Positions 32,952-45,455 are shown, counted from the stretch's first letter. The stretch is DNA of 64,000 bases from Aquatica leii (GCA_035610365.1 CM069436.1:87731912-87795911), one strand, 5' to 3'. Notes: generated by a model from the sequence alone, not told the origin. Translations and numbers: made by a program.

Positions 32952-33347
32952 TGTTACAAGCTTCTAGCAAATTACGAACCATACACGATCAACTCGCTGT
33001 AGGATTGAAACGATACCTATCGGAGATAGGGGAAGTTCTAGTGATTTTTTTGATGGGCACCAGATCTCTTTTTGCAGAAATAGCTTCTGCTAGATTATCA
33101 CAGGAGGCTCGAAGCTTGTATAAAATTTTTAAGGTTTTTAAAGCTGGAGGAATTGAAGAAAGAAACCAAATCGTTAACAATCGTACTTTAATTAATGTTA
33201 GAAGGATAACTTAGATTAAAATTTGAATGAATAACAAGTAGAGATAATTTGATAGCATCACAGTAAATAAATTTAGTTCGAGTACAAATATACGTAGACA
33301 CCAGAAGTATCGGCAACTTACAATACACTTAAATCAAGAATGTAACA
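32952..33347 (-). repeat. 3' LTR of the second Gypsy
   Basis: 396 bp; minus strand TGTTACATTCTTG to CTTGTAACA. It aligns over its length with 36130-36502, e.g. GGCTCGAAG and GCTGGAGGAATTGAAGAAAG on the plus strand. Confidence 0.85.
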
Positions 33348-33429
33348 ACCAGGAGTTGTAGTCTGTCTCAAGTTTTAGACTTACACAGCAAATCGAATAA
33401 CTCACTAAGCTCAATGTAACAAAAGAAAG

Positions 33430-34130
33430 AATTAGCTAAAAAGGAAAATAAAGAGAAAAGAATATGGTTGCGGTGATTCCGAGAAAAGGTAACGCTTAAG
33501 CAGAGAGAAGAAAGTATCAAAGCAACCAACCCAATTCAAACGATAAAAGAATTCTGAAGAAGTAAGGGATAGGAAAAGTATCGTAAAGGTTGAAAGAAGA
33601 GAAAGACCGAGAAAAGCAAAGGCTAGATGTTTTAGCTTGTTCAACTCTCACTCTGTAAAGAGATGGACATAGTGAGCCAATCCTACAGCCCAAAAGGCGA
33701 ATCTTCAGGAGGAACAAGAAAGGAGAAAGAAAATGTGGCATGTAGGTGAGAAACTAGTCAAAAGGAAGTAGAAGAAAAAAATTAAAAGTAAGAAAGACAG
33801 AAAGATGTAGATGTCTGATTCGTTCTTCTCTTTGTAGAAGAAATGAAAGAGAGTAACCAACCCTTCGATGCCCAATCAACTGCCCAATAGGTGAGCCTTA
33901 AAGATAATCAAAAAGAAAAAGAATTGTTGGCACATAGAGAGTCCCTAGGTCTAAGAATAAAGAAATGAGGAGTAGAAAAGATAAGAGATAGAGAAAGACG
34001 GAGAAAGATAAGACTTGATGTTAATGCCTGATTCGTTCTTCACCCCGTAAAAGAACGAAAAGAGAGACTACCCTACGGTGCCCATCCAACCGTCCTATTA
34101 AAGAAGAGAGAGAAAAAATGGAAGAGAATA
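33430..34130. repeat. imperfect tandem repeats of about 185-210 bp in the 3' region of the second Gypsy
   Basis: The plus strand repeats a block with GATTCGTTCTTC...AAAGAGAG at about 33817 and 34026, and a more distant form (TTGTTCAACTCTCACTCTG) at about 33636. Each block is followed by CCAAC or CCAATCC-type sequence. Three to four units are visible, diverged from each other. Confidence 0.65.
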
Positions 34131-34764
34131 TATATCAAAATTAGCTTTAGAACGAATGCGAACCAATTGCTATCCCAAATCGGAAAGTTTACTACAAGAC
34201 TTTAATGCCGACAAGCGGGATAGGAAAGTCAAGAAAAAGCAAAGCCCAACTCAAAAGCAGAAAGAGAATCCTATACACGACGTACCAATCCCAAAAAGGC
34301 CGACTAAGCGGATATAACTATGTACATACGGAAAGGTAGTCTGTCCTGAAGTAAGATAGAGAAGAAAGAAACCAAAAGAAACGTACTAGAAACTTAAGCA
34401 AAGAAAACAATATCGGTGACAAGAATATAAGAGGAACAATTGTGTAGCATCCAAGCTACAACCAACAAGATACCGACGACGTATCCAAAGACTCGGACCA
34501 CCAAAACCAAATGATATAAACCAGAAGAATAGCAAACGTCGAAAGTCGAAAGCCCAAAAAGTGAACTTATGAGGCTTGCGACGCCGATGGAAGAGAAGAG
34601 AACGATTAGAAGAAGAACACAGCAAAGCACAATTAGAAGCGACTGAAGAAGCAGGTGTAAAAGCAATAGTAAGGGCTTTTGCATCCGGAGAAATAGTACG
34701 ATCCTTATGTAGACGCGTAGACCTCGCAGCAACAACAGTGTTGGAAAGCTTCGTCGTACCTGGC

Positions 34765-34975
34765 AAAATGTGACGTAACCTAATGGGATTGCTTCGCTGT
34801 ACGTTTGAACAAGAACAGTGACGTATAAACTCAGCAACCTTGGGTCTCATATGAGGCCAGTAGAAATGACACCGAAGAGCTTCCAACGTACTCTTAACAC
34901 TGCGGTGTTCGTGCTCAGATCGAAGATGGTAATCGTAGATTAGTTGTTTGCGTTAGTCCAAAGGAACAACTAATT
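34765..34975 (-). pseudogene. Gypsy integrase zinc-binding (H2C2) domain
   Basis: Minus strand: WKLVVPLD, a stop, RKQLIYDYHLRSEHEHRSVK, then STLEALRCHFYWPHMRPKV and AEFIRHCSCSNVQR. This is the N-terminal H2C2 domain of a Gypsy integrase, which recognises LTR ends. The second Cys pair is C-S-C rather than C-x-x-C. The catalytic core does not follow; after about 34765 the frame continues without a recognisable domain, so the rest of integrase is deleted. Confidence 0.83.
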
Positions 34976-35448
34976 TCCACACGCAAGAATCAGACAAAGA
35001 GATGCGTACACGTTTACATAGAAGACCTTTCACAATACACCAACGAGACAAACGACGAGGAAAAACAGAAACTTTAGAAACCTAAGCACCAAGGATCGGT
35101 AGTAGGCCTAATCATCCTAGAAATTGAAGAAACATTCGGAGGAAAAGAAGTTAAAGAACGAACACCACGTACAAGTTTCTCAGCTTTAGAACGAAGTGCA
35201 TACAAGTATTAGACTCGGGAGTAGTTATAGGAGAAGAAAGTGAAGGAGTATTAGGAGAATCCGCAACAGCATTAAAAGAACCTGCTGAAGTAGCAGTCCT
35301 ACTCGTAGAAATCAAAGATGGATCTAGAAGTATGTCAGTCTGTTTGGATGTTAGAAAGCTAAAAGAATTACTACAGTTAAAGTTGGACTCCAAACGTTTG
35401 CCTAAAGAGACCAATTGAGAAAAAGACATAATATCAACAACTGCGAAA

Positions 35449-35940
35449 TTAAATTGGTAAAACGGAGATGATTTTAAGCTGGTTTTTTTCTGAGACCGGT
35501 TCTAACAGTTGCATAAAAAGATATCGCATAGTAGTAACGTACATCCCAATCGATTCCTTAGGTTTCATCACTCGGTTACGAATAGTGTCCATTAACCGTT
35601 CATCATAATCTAACGGCAGAAATTCAGTTTTCAACATCGCACCAACCTCATTTCACGAACGTAAAGTATCTCGTCGACTCCTAAACACAAGAATAGCTTT
35701 ACCCGATAACACCTCAGGAGCTGAAAGAAAACGTTGATGCAGAGAAACTCCACGAGACAAACGAAACTCATCAATACGAATAAGAAACTCGATCAGTACA
35801 AACGGATTTTCACCAGAGAAAATAATATTCCAATCAGCCAAGTTTATTTCCGAATCAGAGTCGGATGAAGTAAGAAGTAGTGGCTCCTCGTCTACAGAAT
35901 ACATAATTAACAAACGTCTAACTAGGGATGCAATCAAACT
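35449..35940 (-). pseudogene. Gypsy gag (second Gypsy)
   Basis: Two neighbouring minus-strand frames make one capsid-like domain. The first (35653-35937) has LADWNIIFSGENPFVLIEFL, IRIDEFRLSRGVSLHQ and SGKAILVFRSRRD. The second (35449-35637) has LKTEFLPLDYDERLMDTIRN and KESIGMYVTTMRYLFMQLLE. This is the usual order of a retrotransposon gag capsid. One frameshift lies between the pieces. The nucleocapsid zinc knuckle and protease that should follow are not visible. Confidence 0.85.
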
Positions 35941-36107
35941 AAAAGCAAATCGACAACCACGGCAAAGTCAAACCAGCAGTATATTGTACCCTATTCAAAA
36001 TTTCCTAACTAAACTACCACTGAATGAGGTATCATAAGAAAATCCCAATTCAAGAAAATTGCTAAAAGAAATATAAAGAACAAGAAAATTGTTATAAGAA
36101 AATCTGG

Positions 36108-36124
36108 CCCCACGTTGGGCGCCT
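36108..36124 (-). promoter_or_regulatory. primer-binding site of the second Gypsy
   Basis: Minus strand AGGCGCCCAACGTGGGG, five bases after the 5' LTR end. It resembles the T-GGCGCCCAACGTGGGG type of site used for tRNA priming in many Gypsy elements. Confidence 0.7.
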
Positions 36125-36129
36125 AAATT

Positions 36130-36502
36130 TGTTACAATCTTCTGCACGGCCAACTCGTTGTAGGATTGAAACAATACCTATCGGAGAGAGGGGAGGTTCC
36201 AGTGGTTTTATTTTAATGGGCGCCAGATCTCTTTTTGCAGAAATAGCTTTTGCTAGATTAGCACAGAAGGCTCGAAGTTTGTATAAAATTGTTAAGGTTT
36301 GTAAAGCTGGAGGAATTGAAGAAAGAAACCAAATCGTTAACAACAATTGTACTTTAAGTAATGTTAGAAGGATAACTTAGATTAAAATTTGAAACAATAA
36401 CAAGTACAGATAATTTTAGTTCGAGTACAAATATACGTATGTAGGTACTAAAACACCAGAAGTATCGGCAACTTACAATACATTTTAATCAAGGGTGTAA
36501 CT
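36130..36502 (-). repeat. 5' LTR of the second Gypsy
   Basis: 373 bp, partner of 32952-33347. The first base of the minus-strand LTR is changed from T to A. The primer-binding site follows at its inner end. Confidence 0.85.
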
Positions 36503-37578
36503 ACCAGGACATTAAAAATCTTTGTAAGTAAATTACATTAATAATAATAATTGATAGTAGACGTAATCAGCATGCGATAACAATTTAACTTAAACTAATT
36601 GAGTAATAGTAATAAGAAGCAAATCATTTTCAACATTTCGACACGATTAGTAAATATAATTTATGAGCAACACCGTAGCTACAACGAATAGCTTCCTGTA
36701 ATGAAACTACCTGAAAATAATCGTGTCTACCTGGTGACTCACAAACTTTAACAGGTAAAAAGAAACATTTATAAAAGGTAAGAGAACCGAAGCGTATCGT
36801 ATGCTGTTAGTTATCAATTGCCTCCGAACGGAAATAGTAATCGTATCTGGTACATATGCACTTTCGTACGAGGTGGTATTATTATTATATCGTCAATTGC
36901 CTCCGAATAGAAATTCAATTGTGTCTGTCCTTTTATCGCAGAGTTCATAGGTCCAATGCTTCCTATTAGAACTTTTCCAACGTAGATTTTAAACTTGTAC
37001 AGACAAGGAAACCCATATTTTGTAGGTAGCATATGGCCGCTAATTAAAAGACATGGAAATGTACTTTAATCCAAAAAAAGAATAGAAAACACTTACCCTG
37101 CGTTGAATAAATTAATTAGGTATTGATATTTTCATTATGCATCGTGTCACAACACGTGGATGTTTTAAGAAATTAATTTTGATTTACGCAGGCATCTAAT
37201 AACGTCAAAGTAAAAATGACCACTTGTCGTTTACTCAGTCGGAAGGGACCAACGATGCTCGATAGATGACGTCGAGAAATAGAAAAGTAACTTTCATTCA
37301 ATCAATATACAGGGTAGTGCATTTTTAAATTTATGCACGTAACGAATTGAAATAATAGTTGGTTCAAGCACCACTTTCGTGAATTTCGTGTTCGTACTTG
37401 ATAGGATTTTTGTACCGATTGCCATTTGCCGCCTTGTTCTTTGTTCGTTCGTTAACTTAGTATTATGGCTTGCCCCATAGAAGAGCTTTAGCAAATAATA
37501 TGTTGTTACGTTTAAATAAATATTAGCTTTGGCTACAAGTGCTCAAGTAGATATTTCGTTAAAATTCAAATTTATGGC
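36503..37578. other. no gene recognised; may include the leader of the BEL/Pao element
   Basis: Two direct copies of TCAATTGCCTCCGAA lie at about 36817 and 36894. No LTR could be defined. The stretch leads into the gag frame at 37579. Confidence 0.4.
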
Positions 37579-38520
37579 AACAAACAAGCACAAAGTCTTT
37601 ATAGCGACTTGGAAGAAGTAGATGCAGGCACATCGATAGATGAATCGACAGACAATTGGAAAGACTTTTGTAATATCGTTGCACAGGTCGATGATGTTTT
37701 CTGGTCATTAGAAGGTATTCATGCATCGTTGAATACCATAACCGAAAGTCGCACTTTGTCGCCAGCAAGCTCTGTTGGGTTAGGAGCACGTCTGGAGACA
37801 AATAGTTGTATGAATGTACAGTTTCCTCGTATTGAACTTCCAAAATTTGATACTTCCTTAAAAGATTGGTCTACTTTTCAAGACTTGTACACCACGTTGA
37901 TACACGACAATAATTCGTTACTAAACATAGAGAAATCTCAATACCTAATTTCTACCTTGTCAAAAAAACCTTGATTTTAGTTAAAGCCTTGCTTCTAACG
38001 GCAGACAATTATAAAATTGCATTTAAAACATTAGTAGATCGTTATAGAAATAGTCGCGCTCTTGCTTCATTCCATTGGCTAAATATAACAAACACACCAA
38101 AAGCACTATGAAATTTGTTGAACACATGGGATAATTCGGCAGCCCTCAGTCTTTCATTGGTTGCTTCAGAAATTGGATTCTGACACTCGTCAACGGTTAG
38201 AATTGAGTCATTTTCAAACACAGGTTCTAACTTTTGAAATGTTACGACAGTTCCTTAGCGATCAATGTCACCCTTTGGAAACAATTTTGTTTAGTGATAG
38301 GTCATCAAATACAGCAAAATCTTGCAGTGGTCATCAAGGTTGCCCAAAATTTAGTGGTGAAGTAGTAAGACACAAACCACAATTGTCGTTAGCTGCAACG
38401 TTGTTCGTACTGTAAGAAACAATGCATGCTATTTGTTACGCTGGCTTACTCGTAGTAAAATCAGAAGGTGACAACTAGTTCAGTTGTTTCTGAAGATTGA
38501 CTCGCAGGCTTTGTGATGCT
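37579..38520 (+). pseudogene. BEL/Pao-type gag
   Basis: The open piece 37609-37974 has a Ser/Thr-rich start and RIELPKFDTSLKDWSTFQDL, YTTLIHDNNSLLNIEKSQYL. This is the signature of BEL/Pao gag, in which an L-P-K-F-D-G block is followed by W-x-x-F and a D-I-x-K-x-x-Y-L block. A shifted frame continues LLTADNYKIAFKTLVDRYRN (about 37995-38055). Another piece (38161-38415) reads LLQKLDSDTRQRLELSHF and LRQFLSDQCHPLE, the next gag block. A decayed zinc-knuckle region with CSYCKKQCM-like sequence lies at about 38400-38430. Protease and pol do not follow; repeat E begins at 38540. Confidence 0.82.
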
Positions 38521-38539
38521 AGATTATTAATTAATTCTA

Positions 38540-38880
38540 AAAAGGCGCCAAAACGATGAAAGACTAGATCAGGGAGACATCGTTTAAATCTACCCGCAGC
38601 TGACATAGACGGCAGTTAAATAGGACGAAGAAGGTACATACATAAGTATAATTATATAAATTTTTCCAAACTCTAGTACATGGGTCGGACAAAATATAAG
38701 TTACGCCCTATACTGGGCAACACGTCGTACAGCAAAATGACCTGATCGGTCTAACTTTTACATTTAAAGTAGGAATTACTTTATATTCGTAAATTCAAAA
38801 TCACAAAAGTATATAAAAAATGAAGACTTAGAGACTCAACGCACACTGCATAAGACTTTCTGACGCACCAAATTATCTAA
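38540..38880 (-). repeat. repeat E copy 1 (LTR-like)
   Basis: It shares AAAAAGGCGCCAAAAC, CCGTTTAAATCTA-type sequence and CAACACG...TACA...TTTTACAT with 55826-56290. On the minus strand the edge reads TGGCGCC, like a primer-binding site, which suggests a minus-strand LTR end. Limits are approximate. Confidence 0.5.
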
Positions 38881-40059
38881 TAATCAATTGTGTTAACAAC
38901 CTAACATGTACGTACGTTCATTCTAACAATCGACATGACCAACGAAGTCCAACGATCCAGTAGGGATCTAGCTAGGTCCGTACCTGTATTACCTAAAAAG
39001 TAATGTGAAATCTAACACAAAAACGTACACACGGCGTTATCACCAGTAAATTCCGTTTTTAAATCGTACAATCATTGAAGATAGCGGATGTCCTCGACTT
39101 AATATAGTAATTGGTGGTATAAGTTTTTTCCAAAAGAAATCGTAAATGCCTCCAACCCCTTGACGATATGAATTGTTTAATTACAGCAATGTGACGTCAT
39201 GGAAATTTTCGAAAATATGCTATTTGGTTGTTATCTCCACCGATGAAGGAGATGTGCGGGGGGTATGGAAATCTGCTATAGACAATTATGAAAGGATCAA
39301 TTTAAATCCCCAATACAAAAAAATATAATCACTTATCCCAAATAATATTTCGCTCAGATAGACACAAAGTTCTTAATGATGAAAGTCTTGTTGGGCGTAG
39401 ACACCGCCAAACACACTCTGTGTTGCACAAACGTTACCGGAAGAAAATGAAATTGTGCTTTTAAAATTTGACAGTCAACCACAAAACTGGGCGTGTTCTA
39501 GCAACAAGATATTTATTTCAAACAGGAGAAAATAGGCGTTAAAATCAACAGAGAAAGAGTTAGTCCAATAACAATTATAGATTCTTCGACTAATATAGTA
39601 ATATCACAGCTATAATATTGATATAGGCCCTTTCGTTTATGTAAATATAAATATTACTCGATCAAACTTTTTCGTCTACTACACAGTCGCAAAATAAGTC
39701 AACAATCGACAATGATAATAATGAATCGCAAAAAAGTAAAATATGAGCACAAAAACTTATCCCACCGACAATTCTTCATCAACAGTAGTAACTTCACTAC
39801 TTCCTTTTATTTCATTTACGAACACAAATATGCGTGGTATATAAGTTTATGTACGCCTTTCGCTATGACTGCGTACAAATGATCGAAAAAAGTTGACGAA
39901 TGACACGTCAACGTACTCAACAACAATACATAAGGTTATAGATATTAGTAATGCATTTTTTATTATTCTCTTATATGTTTGTCTTTTGGTTCGTTCTGTA
40001 TAATTTTTTTCTTCTCAGTAGACTCAAAGCCTGTTCTTCATCGATTTAACCGTCTTTTC
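38881..40059. other. no gene recognised
   Basis: No motif or repeat end recognised on either strand. Confidence 0.4.
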
Positions 40060-40400
40060 GTATTACCTTAGGGGCGATTTATTTCTTGACATTTTCAAAA
40101 TTCTGTCCTGTTTCATTTTCTTTATATGTGTATTCCATTCTCATTTTCTGTTGTATATCCATTCTCAGATATTTTCTAATTCTTAGAAGTCTTTCCGATT
40201 AATTTTCTGAGTATTTTCATTTATGTCGTCTCCAATGTTCGTTTTGTTTTCCTTGTGGCAGGTCTTGTTTCAACCGTATATGTCTTATGATGTGTTTATA
40301 TATTCTCGATTTGGTTTTAATTTTTAAGTCGTAGTTTACGTAGATATTTCGGCCTCAATCATTTAATTTGCTTTGTTATTGTTGATTATCGTCATCTCAC
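40060..40400 (-). mobile_element. LINE ORF2 C-terminal fragment
   Basis: Minus strand, broken frames: KTKSRIYKHIIRHIRLKQD (about 40285-40330), then an L-E-x-x-E-M-K-like region, and EWNTHIKKMKQDRILKMSRN with KSPLR (about 40065-40140). These correspond to the region after the RT domain of RTE/Jockey-like elements, where a W-x-x-H-I-x-R-M motif precedes a basic G-R-P-R tail. Too decayed for clade assignment. Confidence 0.6.
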
Positions 40401-42394
40401 TTATTTCCATAATTATTGTACTTGTTTTTTTAAATATTTTTAGTCGTATGCAAGTTCATTTGCATTTTTTTCTTGTGTTTCTTATTTTATCGTTTCAATT
40501 AAGGTTTTTACTTCATCTGGGTTTTTGATTTAATTTTAAATTTTACTTGCACCGTAACGAAAAAGGGAACAGCACAGTCGAAGCAAACTATATTTTTTAG
40601 TTTTTTATATTCACATTTCTGACGTTTGTATTGACATGAGCTATTCTAACTTTTAATCTCTTTGTGACTATCTACTTTGTTATGAAGCGTTGTTTTGATT
40701 TTTTTTAAATTTTCAATTAATGTAATTGATGACTGAAAATTCTTTAAAAATGAATGGAATCAACGAATTTTATAAAGAATACAAAACATCATTTGTATAA
40801 AACAAAATAGTGCTCGGTTAATTAAAAATGGCAGAGTCCCAGGAACATTTCATCGATAAATGAAAATAAAATAAATTAATTAGCAAAAAAATTATTTTTG
40901 CGCTCTTAGAATGAAACAAAACCATTCGTCATATTTGTTATTTTTCACAATGCAAAAATATTTGATTGTTAAAAAAATATATAAAAAGAGGCATGACGAT
41001 TAAAGTTTTATCCAAATGGGTTTATTACCCTGTAAAATAACATTGGCGTCGTTTGAAAAATATTTTTTTGAGTTTTACGTAAATATTTATTAAACTCGCA
41101 ACTTTTATACATGAAATCATTAATTTGTAAAACTCATAATCGATTTTTTTGAAACATTGTTTCAGTTAATTACCTTTTTGTTGCTCTGTTGATTACATTG
41201 TTCCTTATTCTATAAAGGACTGCATTGTGTTTCTAAATATTTCAATTATTTAGTGTACTACATAATTAGAGTGAATACTGTTTTCAACAATGATATTATA
41301 CTTTTATTAAAGATAAGAGTATTAGCACAAATACGTCGATACTTACTTCTACCGTTTCTATGCAAATTTTAACTGTATTTTCTATTCCCTTGCACACCGT
41401 TGTAAGAAACTATTATCAGTAAGGCCTGCATATATTGACTTTGTCGCACTCGAAACTTTTGGAACTTTTACACAATCAATACTTTTAGTTTTAAACTTTA
41501 CTTCATCGTTACATACATTGCACTTTACACACTTAAGATATGAGTTAAATCATTTTATATTTTCTTATGCGTGGTCAACAGTTTCTAAACTGAACTTGTA
41601 CATTTTTTTTCTCTATTTTAGTTAATTAAATTAATAACAAATAATTGTGGTTATGAAAACGAATTGCAAAGAAAATGTATGTAAATTACACAGAGAGAAA
41701 AGCGAATTTTAGTTTGAGAATTGAAGAAACTGCAAATTGCAACATAAATATGCGTGATAAGAAAAAAAATTCAAGGGGAATGTAGCAGATGATAAAACTA
41801 AGAAGCAAAAATGAAAGAAAAACAATGACATTGAGAAAAAGGTAAAAGCAGTAATAAAGGATAGTAGGGAACGTTTTAAGGAAGAAATCGAAGAAGAAGA
41901 ATAGAGAACGAATACAAGAAATTTTTGGAAAGAACAGTAGAAAGGAAAATATATTATTAGAGAACTCAAGACATAGCACGATGAGATATTACAACTATGG
42001 AGAGACTATTCCAAAACGTAATTACCTAGAAATTAAAAAAAAAACGTACAACGAACAAGAGGAAAGGGAGAGAGGAGGAAATAATAATGAAGTGGTTGTG
42101 TGAACAAAGAGACTAAAATATAAAGGTTCTAAAACATCTTTAAATTAATACATAGATAAGGAAATGCCAAAAGTGAGCAAAGGTAAGAGAAGAGAAGAAA
42201 TGAGAACAGAAATTTATTGACAGGATAAACACAAAGCAAAAATTTATCTTTTACTCGGTAGGCACGCTGTAATTTTCTAAATAGAAATATAAACAATTTT
42301 TGAGTGTGCGAAAACGAGAGAGCCAACAGAAAGAGTCCTTTTTTCAAACCGTCTAGTCTGGTCTAAAAATGTTTAGAAAAACTGAATTCTCTGG
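40401..42394. other. AT-rich, no gene recognised
   Basis: AT-rich, with a purine-rich stretch at about 41690-42330. Long minus-strand frames near 41700-41980 are Phe/Leu/Ser-rich and have no recognisable domain. Confidence 0.45.
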
Positions 42395-43335
42395 CAGGAC
42401 CTGAACTTAAATTATTATGGTGTTTAGATAGTGTCTGTACGACTCATTTAGACAAGAATTCTGAATAATTTGTCAAAGTCGTTTATACAAAGTTTGAACC
42501 ATTTAACTTTGCCAGTAATGAATCAACAGATATTGTGGCAAAAGGAACTGTAAAGTTTTCATCAAAATTGAATAATGCTGTGGAGAATATAAATGTGGAT
42601 GGATATGTTACTGGATTCTGAATGAATTTATCAGCAGTTTCACAGATGACTAATAAATGAATGAAGGTCATGTTTCATCCAACAGTTAGCCACAATTTTA
42701 AATAAAGAAGGAAAAAGTGTTCTTTAAGCAAAACAACTTAAAAGGGTTATAACACAGGTGTTCAGGACAAAATTTAAATTAACACAATGGAAAGCTGGAA
42801 TTGCAAGACGACGCATTTAAAGGTAAGAGATCTTTTAGGAAGCGAACTACTAAAGAAATGAAGTTAGAAATGTTATCAGAAAAATTTGTCTGTGGCGTTT
42901 GTTTTCAAGGAAAGGATAACAAGGTTTTTATTTTCATAAAAATCAAATAAAACAACGGATTCACTTCAAATTATCCATTTAGATGTGCGCGGATTAGCAC
43001 GAGTAAATTCTTGCGAGGAACAAAATAATGTGTCATCTTCTTTGACGATTCTTCGAGGTGGTGCGCAGTCACACTTCTTAAGTAGAAATGTGAAACTTCA
43101 ACGCGTTCAAAGGCTACCGTTAATTAGATAGGAAATAAATTTAAATATTTAGTTTGATAACTAGGAATATATAAACAATTGCTTTGATGAGTTCTCGAAG
43201 AAGAGTAATGGAATTGGACGAAGATTTACAGTTGCCGGGATTCGAGAACAAAATGGTGTCGCTGATTGAGGCAAGGAGATCGTATCAGGCTTTTTACTAT
43301 GGTTTTGGGGAGAAGCAATCTTGACGACACTACAG
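42395..43335 (+). pseudogene. Copia-type protease and integrase N-terminus, copy 1
   Basis: Plus strand. WCLDSVCTTHLDKNSE (42418-42465) is the aspartic protease site; the family has D-S-G, here D-S-V. NFASNESTDIVAKGTVKFSS and KLNNAVENINVDGYVTGF follow, then MNLSAVSQMTNK (about 42625). The pre-integrase zinc region comes as EMKLEMLSEKFVCGVCFQGK (about 42857-42915), then VIFFDDS-like integrase core sequence (about 43035) and an N-G-V-like region with ARRSYQAF (about 43270). The copy closely parallels copy 2 at 44971-45455. It ends where repeat E begins at 43341. Stops and shifts are frequent. The expected role was polyprotein processing and integration. Confidence 0.83.
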
Positions 43336-43340
43336 ATCCC

Positions 43341-43760
43341 GTTTACATCTGTCGAACACTGAAGGAAAACATAACAACGAATATATTTATTATAACAAAG
43401 AGTAAAAGGTTAAAAACGATGTAGAACTATAGCAGATAAATAGAAAATAAGGGTTCGTCAACAAATATCACAGTTAATAATAATGATTAGATTAGGCAAC
43501 ACTTTGTACATATAAACAAATATATTGGCCTAACATTATATTCAAATTAAATTTACGTTGATGAATACAACACAAATGTCAAATATCACGAGTTTAAGCG
43601 AAACAGAGCGCACCGATTTATTACATGCAAAAAAAGTTTTATACTTAGTTGTGACAACAAGAGTAATATATATGACGTGGTTCATACGACTGACAAAATA
43701 GAAAAAGAAATTATAAATAAAAAACAAAGTACTTACTTTTGGATTTGAGAATATGCTATT
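43341..43760 (-). repeat. repeat E copy 2 (LTR-like)
   Basis: It starts CAGATCCCGTTTACATCTG and shares AACAAAGAGTA, GGCAACAC and TTAGTTGTGACAACA...GTACTTAC with copy 3. On the minus strand the end has GTAAGTAC, a possible 5' splice site. It truncates the Copia copy 1 reading frame. Confidence 0.5.
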
Positions 43761-44045
43761 AGTTAATGGCACATCCAACACAAATTTCCTAAGATTACTG
43801 AAAAGTAAATTGTTACATATATGTTAAAAAACCCAAATACGTTAAGCTTCCCAAGTAAGTGAATCTGGTCATAATGCTGTTTGCAATCATAGCTTCCGAA
43901 ATGGTGGTTGCAATGTACCCATCTAACATAGGTTCGCAGAATACGCATTTAGAATCATTCTGAATAATCCATGGGTGCCTTATTAGTTGTTTTTCTAATT
44001 TTCCAAGATGAAAGAATTTTTTAGTTAAATAAAAAATAAAAGACA

Positions 44046-44970
44046 TCCCTAGTTCCTTAGTTCAGTAGCTGGTAAAATTGTTACTACCATAATGTTATCT
44101 CTTTTATCCTTGTCTATCTTTCATGTTTTTCGGTATCCTTATCTCTCCTTATTATTTCTTTCCTTGTCCCTATTCCCTCTTCTCTTAATCTCTCCACTTC
44201 TTCTCTCGCGTACCCGTTTCTTTTGTAATACTCTTCTCTGCCCTCCTGCCCGTACTTCACTTTTCCTCTTTTTATCTCTTTCCAACATTCTTGCAGTATT
44301 TTGCATTCTGTTCTTTCCCTCAGTTCTTCCTCGTATTTTATGGCCCTTTTTCCTGTCTCTACTCTTATTTTTGCTACCTGTACCTCCTCTCTCACAATAT
44401 ACCCCGGTTTATCTCTGTCCAGTTCCAAAACCCATCTCCAGTATTTTTCCTGTAGCCCCTCTACCTCCCTCCACTCCTTCCATCTCCATAATAATATTAA
44501 TTATACCAGCTGAATCAGTCTATTAGATGGCCGATACCATTCCAGGGAAATACTACTTCCATTCTTAGTAACGGGATTGAACCAAAGACCTCGAGTCACC
44601 ACCAAATTCGCTATAGAATTTTAAGCTAAGAAAAGCAACATGGCGCACAACGCCATATTTGCGATGGTCAACTAAATCGAGAATCGCGTTAATTCTGTCA
44701 ATATACGTAGTAAATCTTCATTTCAGTAAAATAGCTAAAAGAGTAATAGTAATAACGACAATGAAAAATTAAATAAAAAGAAATTACTTACTATTGAATG
44801 AACAAAGTTTCTATCAAAGTCAAACCGCTCACAGCGAATTTACGACAAGAAAATGACCACGCAAACTAAATACCCCTTCCCTCGCCCAGTGGGGTCCACG
44901 TATCAATGACGTGACAAGGATTTTATTAAATTATGAAAATCTAAAACGTTGGTACGAATGACACGTAACA
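44046..44970 (+). repeat. Copia LTR (central), with LINE insertion
   Basis: LTR from TGTTACTACC (44079) to CACGTAACA (44970). It aligns with 47880-48731 on both sides of a LINE insertion at about 44096-44490. The 33 bases before it (CCTTAGTTCAGTAGCTGG) also match those before the right LTR, so the DNA left of this LTR is the 3' end of another Copia interior. Confidence 0.75.
44096..44490 (-). mobile_element. LINE ORF2 C-terminal fragment inserted in the Copia LTR
   Basis: Minus strand: KEWREVEGLQEKYWRWVLEL in one frame, then an open 105-codon stretch (44114-44428) with LDRDKPGYIVREE, ECWKEIKRGK, REEYYKRNGYAREEVERLRE. I recognise this Lys/Glu/Arg-rich C-terminal region from non-LTR elements common in insects. 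The opposite strand is pyrimidine-rich and shows a long but meaningless frame. The right Copia LTR lacks this block, so it is an insertion. Confidence 0.7.
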
Positions 44971-45455
44971 GTATTAAAGGTAAGCGATCTTTAGGAATCG
45001 AACTACTCAAGGAATGAAGTTAGAAATTTTATCAGAAAAATTTGGCTGTGGCGTTTGTCTTCAAGGAAATATAATTTTCATAAAAATCAAACATATCAAC
45101 GGATTAACTTCAAATTATCGATTCAGATGTGCAAGAAGTAGCACGAGTATATTCTTGCGAGGAGCAAAATACTGTGTCATTTTCTTTGACGATTCTCCGA
45201 GGTGGTGCGCAGTCACACTTCTTAAGTAGAAATGCATTCAAAGACTTTACCGAGAATTAGATAGGAAAGAAATTTAAATACTTAGTTTGATAACTAGGTA
45301 TATATAAACAATTGCTTGAATGAGTTTCCGAAGAAGAGTAATGGAATTGAACGAAGATTTACAATTGCAGGGAATCGAGAACAAAACGGTGTCTCTAATT
45401 GAGGCAAGGAGATCCAATCAGGCTTTTTACTACAGTTTTGGGTAGAAGTAATCTT

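Larger units (their letters stand above)
32952..36502 (-). mobile_element. second Gypsy element (minus), RT deleted
   Basis: LTRs at 36130-36502 (5') and 32952-33347 (3'), a primer-binding site at 36108-36124, gag at 35449-35940, integrase zinc domain at 34765-34975 and a reiterated 3' region. Protease, RT and RNase H are missing. Sequence and LTRs are unrelated to family M. No clear target duplication was found. Confidence 0.85.

Noticed and set aside
34386..34765. C-terminal 120 residues of the minus-strand frame that begins with the Gypsy integrase zinc domain
   Set aside because: After the H2C2 domain the residues no longer resemble integrase; taken as out-of-frame read-through after a deletion.
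36503..37578. BEL/Pao 5' LTR before the gag frame
   Set aside because: The duplicated TCAATTGCCTCCGAA words are too short, and no matching 3' LTR was found.
41686..41979. Minus-strand frame of 97 codons
   Set aside because: Phe/Leu/Ser-rich output of a purine-rich tract; no motif and no homologue in the window.
44092..44526. Plus-strand open frame of 144 codons
   Set aside because: Leu/Ser/Pro/Phe-rich without a domain; it is the antisense of the purine-rich LINE fragment on the minus strand.
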